Source of the DNA: Chlamydiota bacterium
GTDB taxonomy: Bacteria; Chlamydiota; Chlamydiia; Chlamydiales; SM23-39
Direction of reading: 5' to 3'
Assembly: GCA_027459365.1 (NCBI GenBank)
Contig: DAIDIM010000090.1
Span: 1 to 6,314, forward strand
Length of the DNA: 6,314 nucleotides
The stretch's first letter is position 1; the number at the start of each line of letters is the position of its first letter. The notes beneath the pieces are model-generated. The model was not told the origin of the DNA, ran no database searches, and was given only the letters and a program-made list of their open reading frames with translations. Position numbers and translations under genes: made by a program. Of the stretch, positions 5,952 through 6,314 are shown piece by piece.

Positions 5952-6314
5952 TTATTTACCGCTGCGCTTCCTTTCGTTTTCAGTCAGATAGATTTTGCGT
6001 AGACGGATGAAGTTTGGTGTCACTTCGACTAGCTCATCATCGGCGATGTAGTCGATGGCTTGTTCGAGAGTGAATCTCCGCGGAGGGGTGAGGATGAGGT
6101 TTTCATCAGATCCTGCGGCCCTGACGTTTGTGAGCTGCTTTGCTTTCGTAGCGTTTACGACAAGGTCATTATCGCGTGAATTCTCGCCGACAATCATCCC
6201 CTCATATACTTCATCGCCATTGGTCACAAAGAGCTGGGCTCTTTCCTGAAGACCGAAGAGCGCATAGGCATTTGCTTTGCCTATACCATTGGAGATGAGA
6301 ACTCCGCGCAAACG
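5952..6314 (-). CDS. typA: TypA/BipA GTPase, C-terminal 120 residues (5' part outside window)
   Basis: The minus strand is open from the window edge to a TAA at 5954-5952, giving the last 120 residues of TypA/BipA (full length about 600). Highly characteristic stretches are RGVLISNGIGKANAYALF, LQERAQLFV, GDEVYEGMIVGENSRDNDL, KAKQLTNVRAAGSDE, LTPPRRFTLEQAIDYI and DDELVEVTP, then IRLRK and LTENERKR close to the C-terminus. This is the family-specific C-terminal domain, which in known structures contacts the ribosomal A site and tRNA acceptor region; the GTPase domain lies outside the window. TypA is a translational GTPase linked to ribosome assembly and stress or cold adaptation. The reading frame continues past the internal Met near 6311 to the window end, so that Met is not the start. 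The gene converges on the M16 peptidase gene across a 142-bp spacer. Confidence 0.97.
   Translation of the reverse strand, partial: RLRGVLISNGIGKANAYALFGLQERAQLFVTNGDEVYEGMIVGENSRDNDLVVNATKAKQLTNVRAAGSDENLILTPPRRFTLEQAIDYIADDELVEVTPNFIRLRKIYLTENERKRSGK

Overview
The window looks like chromosomal DNA from a Gram-negative bacterium of low to moderate GC (about 40% by eye). It carries five genes plus the first 20 codons of a sixth. A signal-peptide-bearing M16 peptidase, an O-antigen ligase/polymerase-type membrane protein and a menaquinone operon together imply an outer membrane, surface glycan and menaquinone-based respiration. Weak Shine-Dalgarno sites, base composition and gene content would suit a chlamydia-like (PVC) organism, but that placement is an inference from style and content, not from a diagnostic marker.

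Layout: positions 1-2973 hold a compact minus-strand block, read right to left. It starts with a roughly 12-helix Wzy/WaaL-family protein (2973-1591). Next come menG/ubiE (1649-957), a short isochorismate synthase menF (960-58), and the first 20 codons of menD (61-1), which run off the window. menG-menF and menF-menD are each joined by an ATGA stop/start overlap, and menG starts 59 nt inside the ligase gene, so the block is very probably one transcript. MenF makes isochorismate from chorismate, MenD makes SEPHCHC from isochorismate and 2-oxoglutarate, and MenG methylates demethylmenaquinone in the last step. This is the classical o-succinylbenzoate route; the other men genes are presumably further left.

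An 85-bp divergent spacer (2974-3058) separates this block from a plus-strand gene (3059-5809) for a 916-residue exported M16 zinc peptidase of the PqqL/insulinase type, with all catalytic residues visible. It converges with the 3' end of typA/bipA (minus strand, 6314-5952), which encodes the C-terminal domain of a ribosome-associated GTPase.

The 142-bp convergent spacer (5810-5951) is the least explained part of the window. It holds five copies of a TGCA-centred motif arranged as nested perfect inverted repeats, with no T-tract of the kind expected at a rho-independent terminator. No mobile element, CRISPR array, tRNA or rRNA was seen. Apart from that spacer the region is ordinary housekeeping and envelope sequence, and I do not see a novel multi-gene system.
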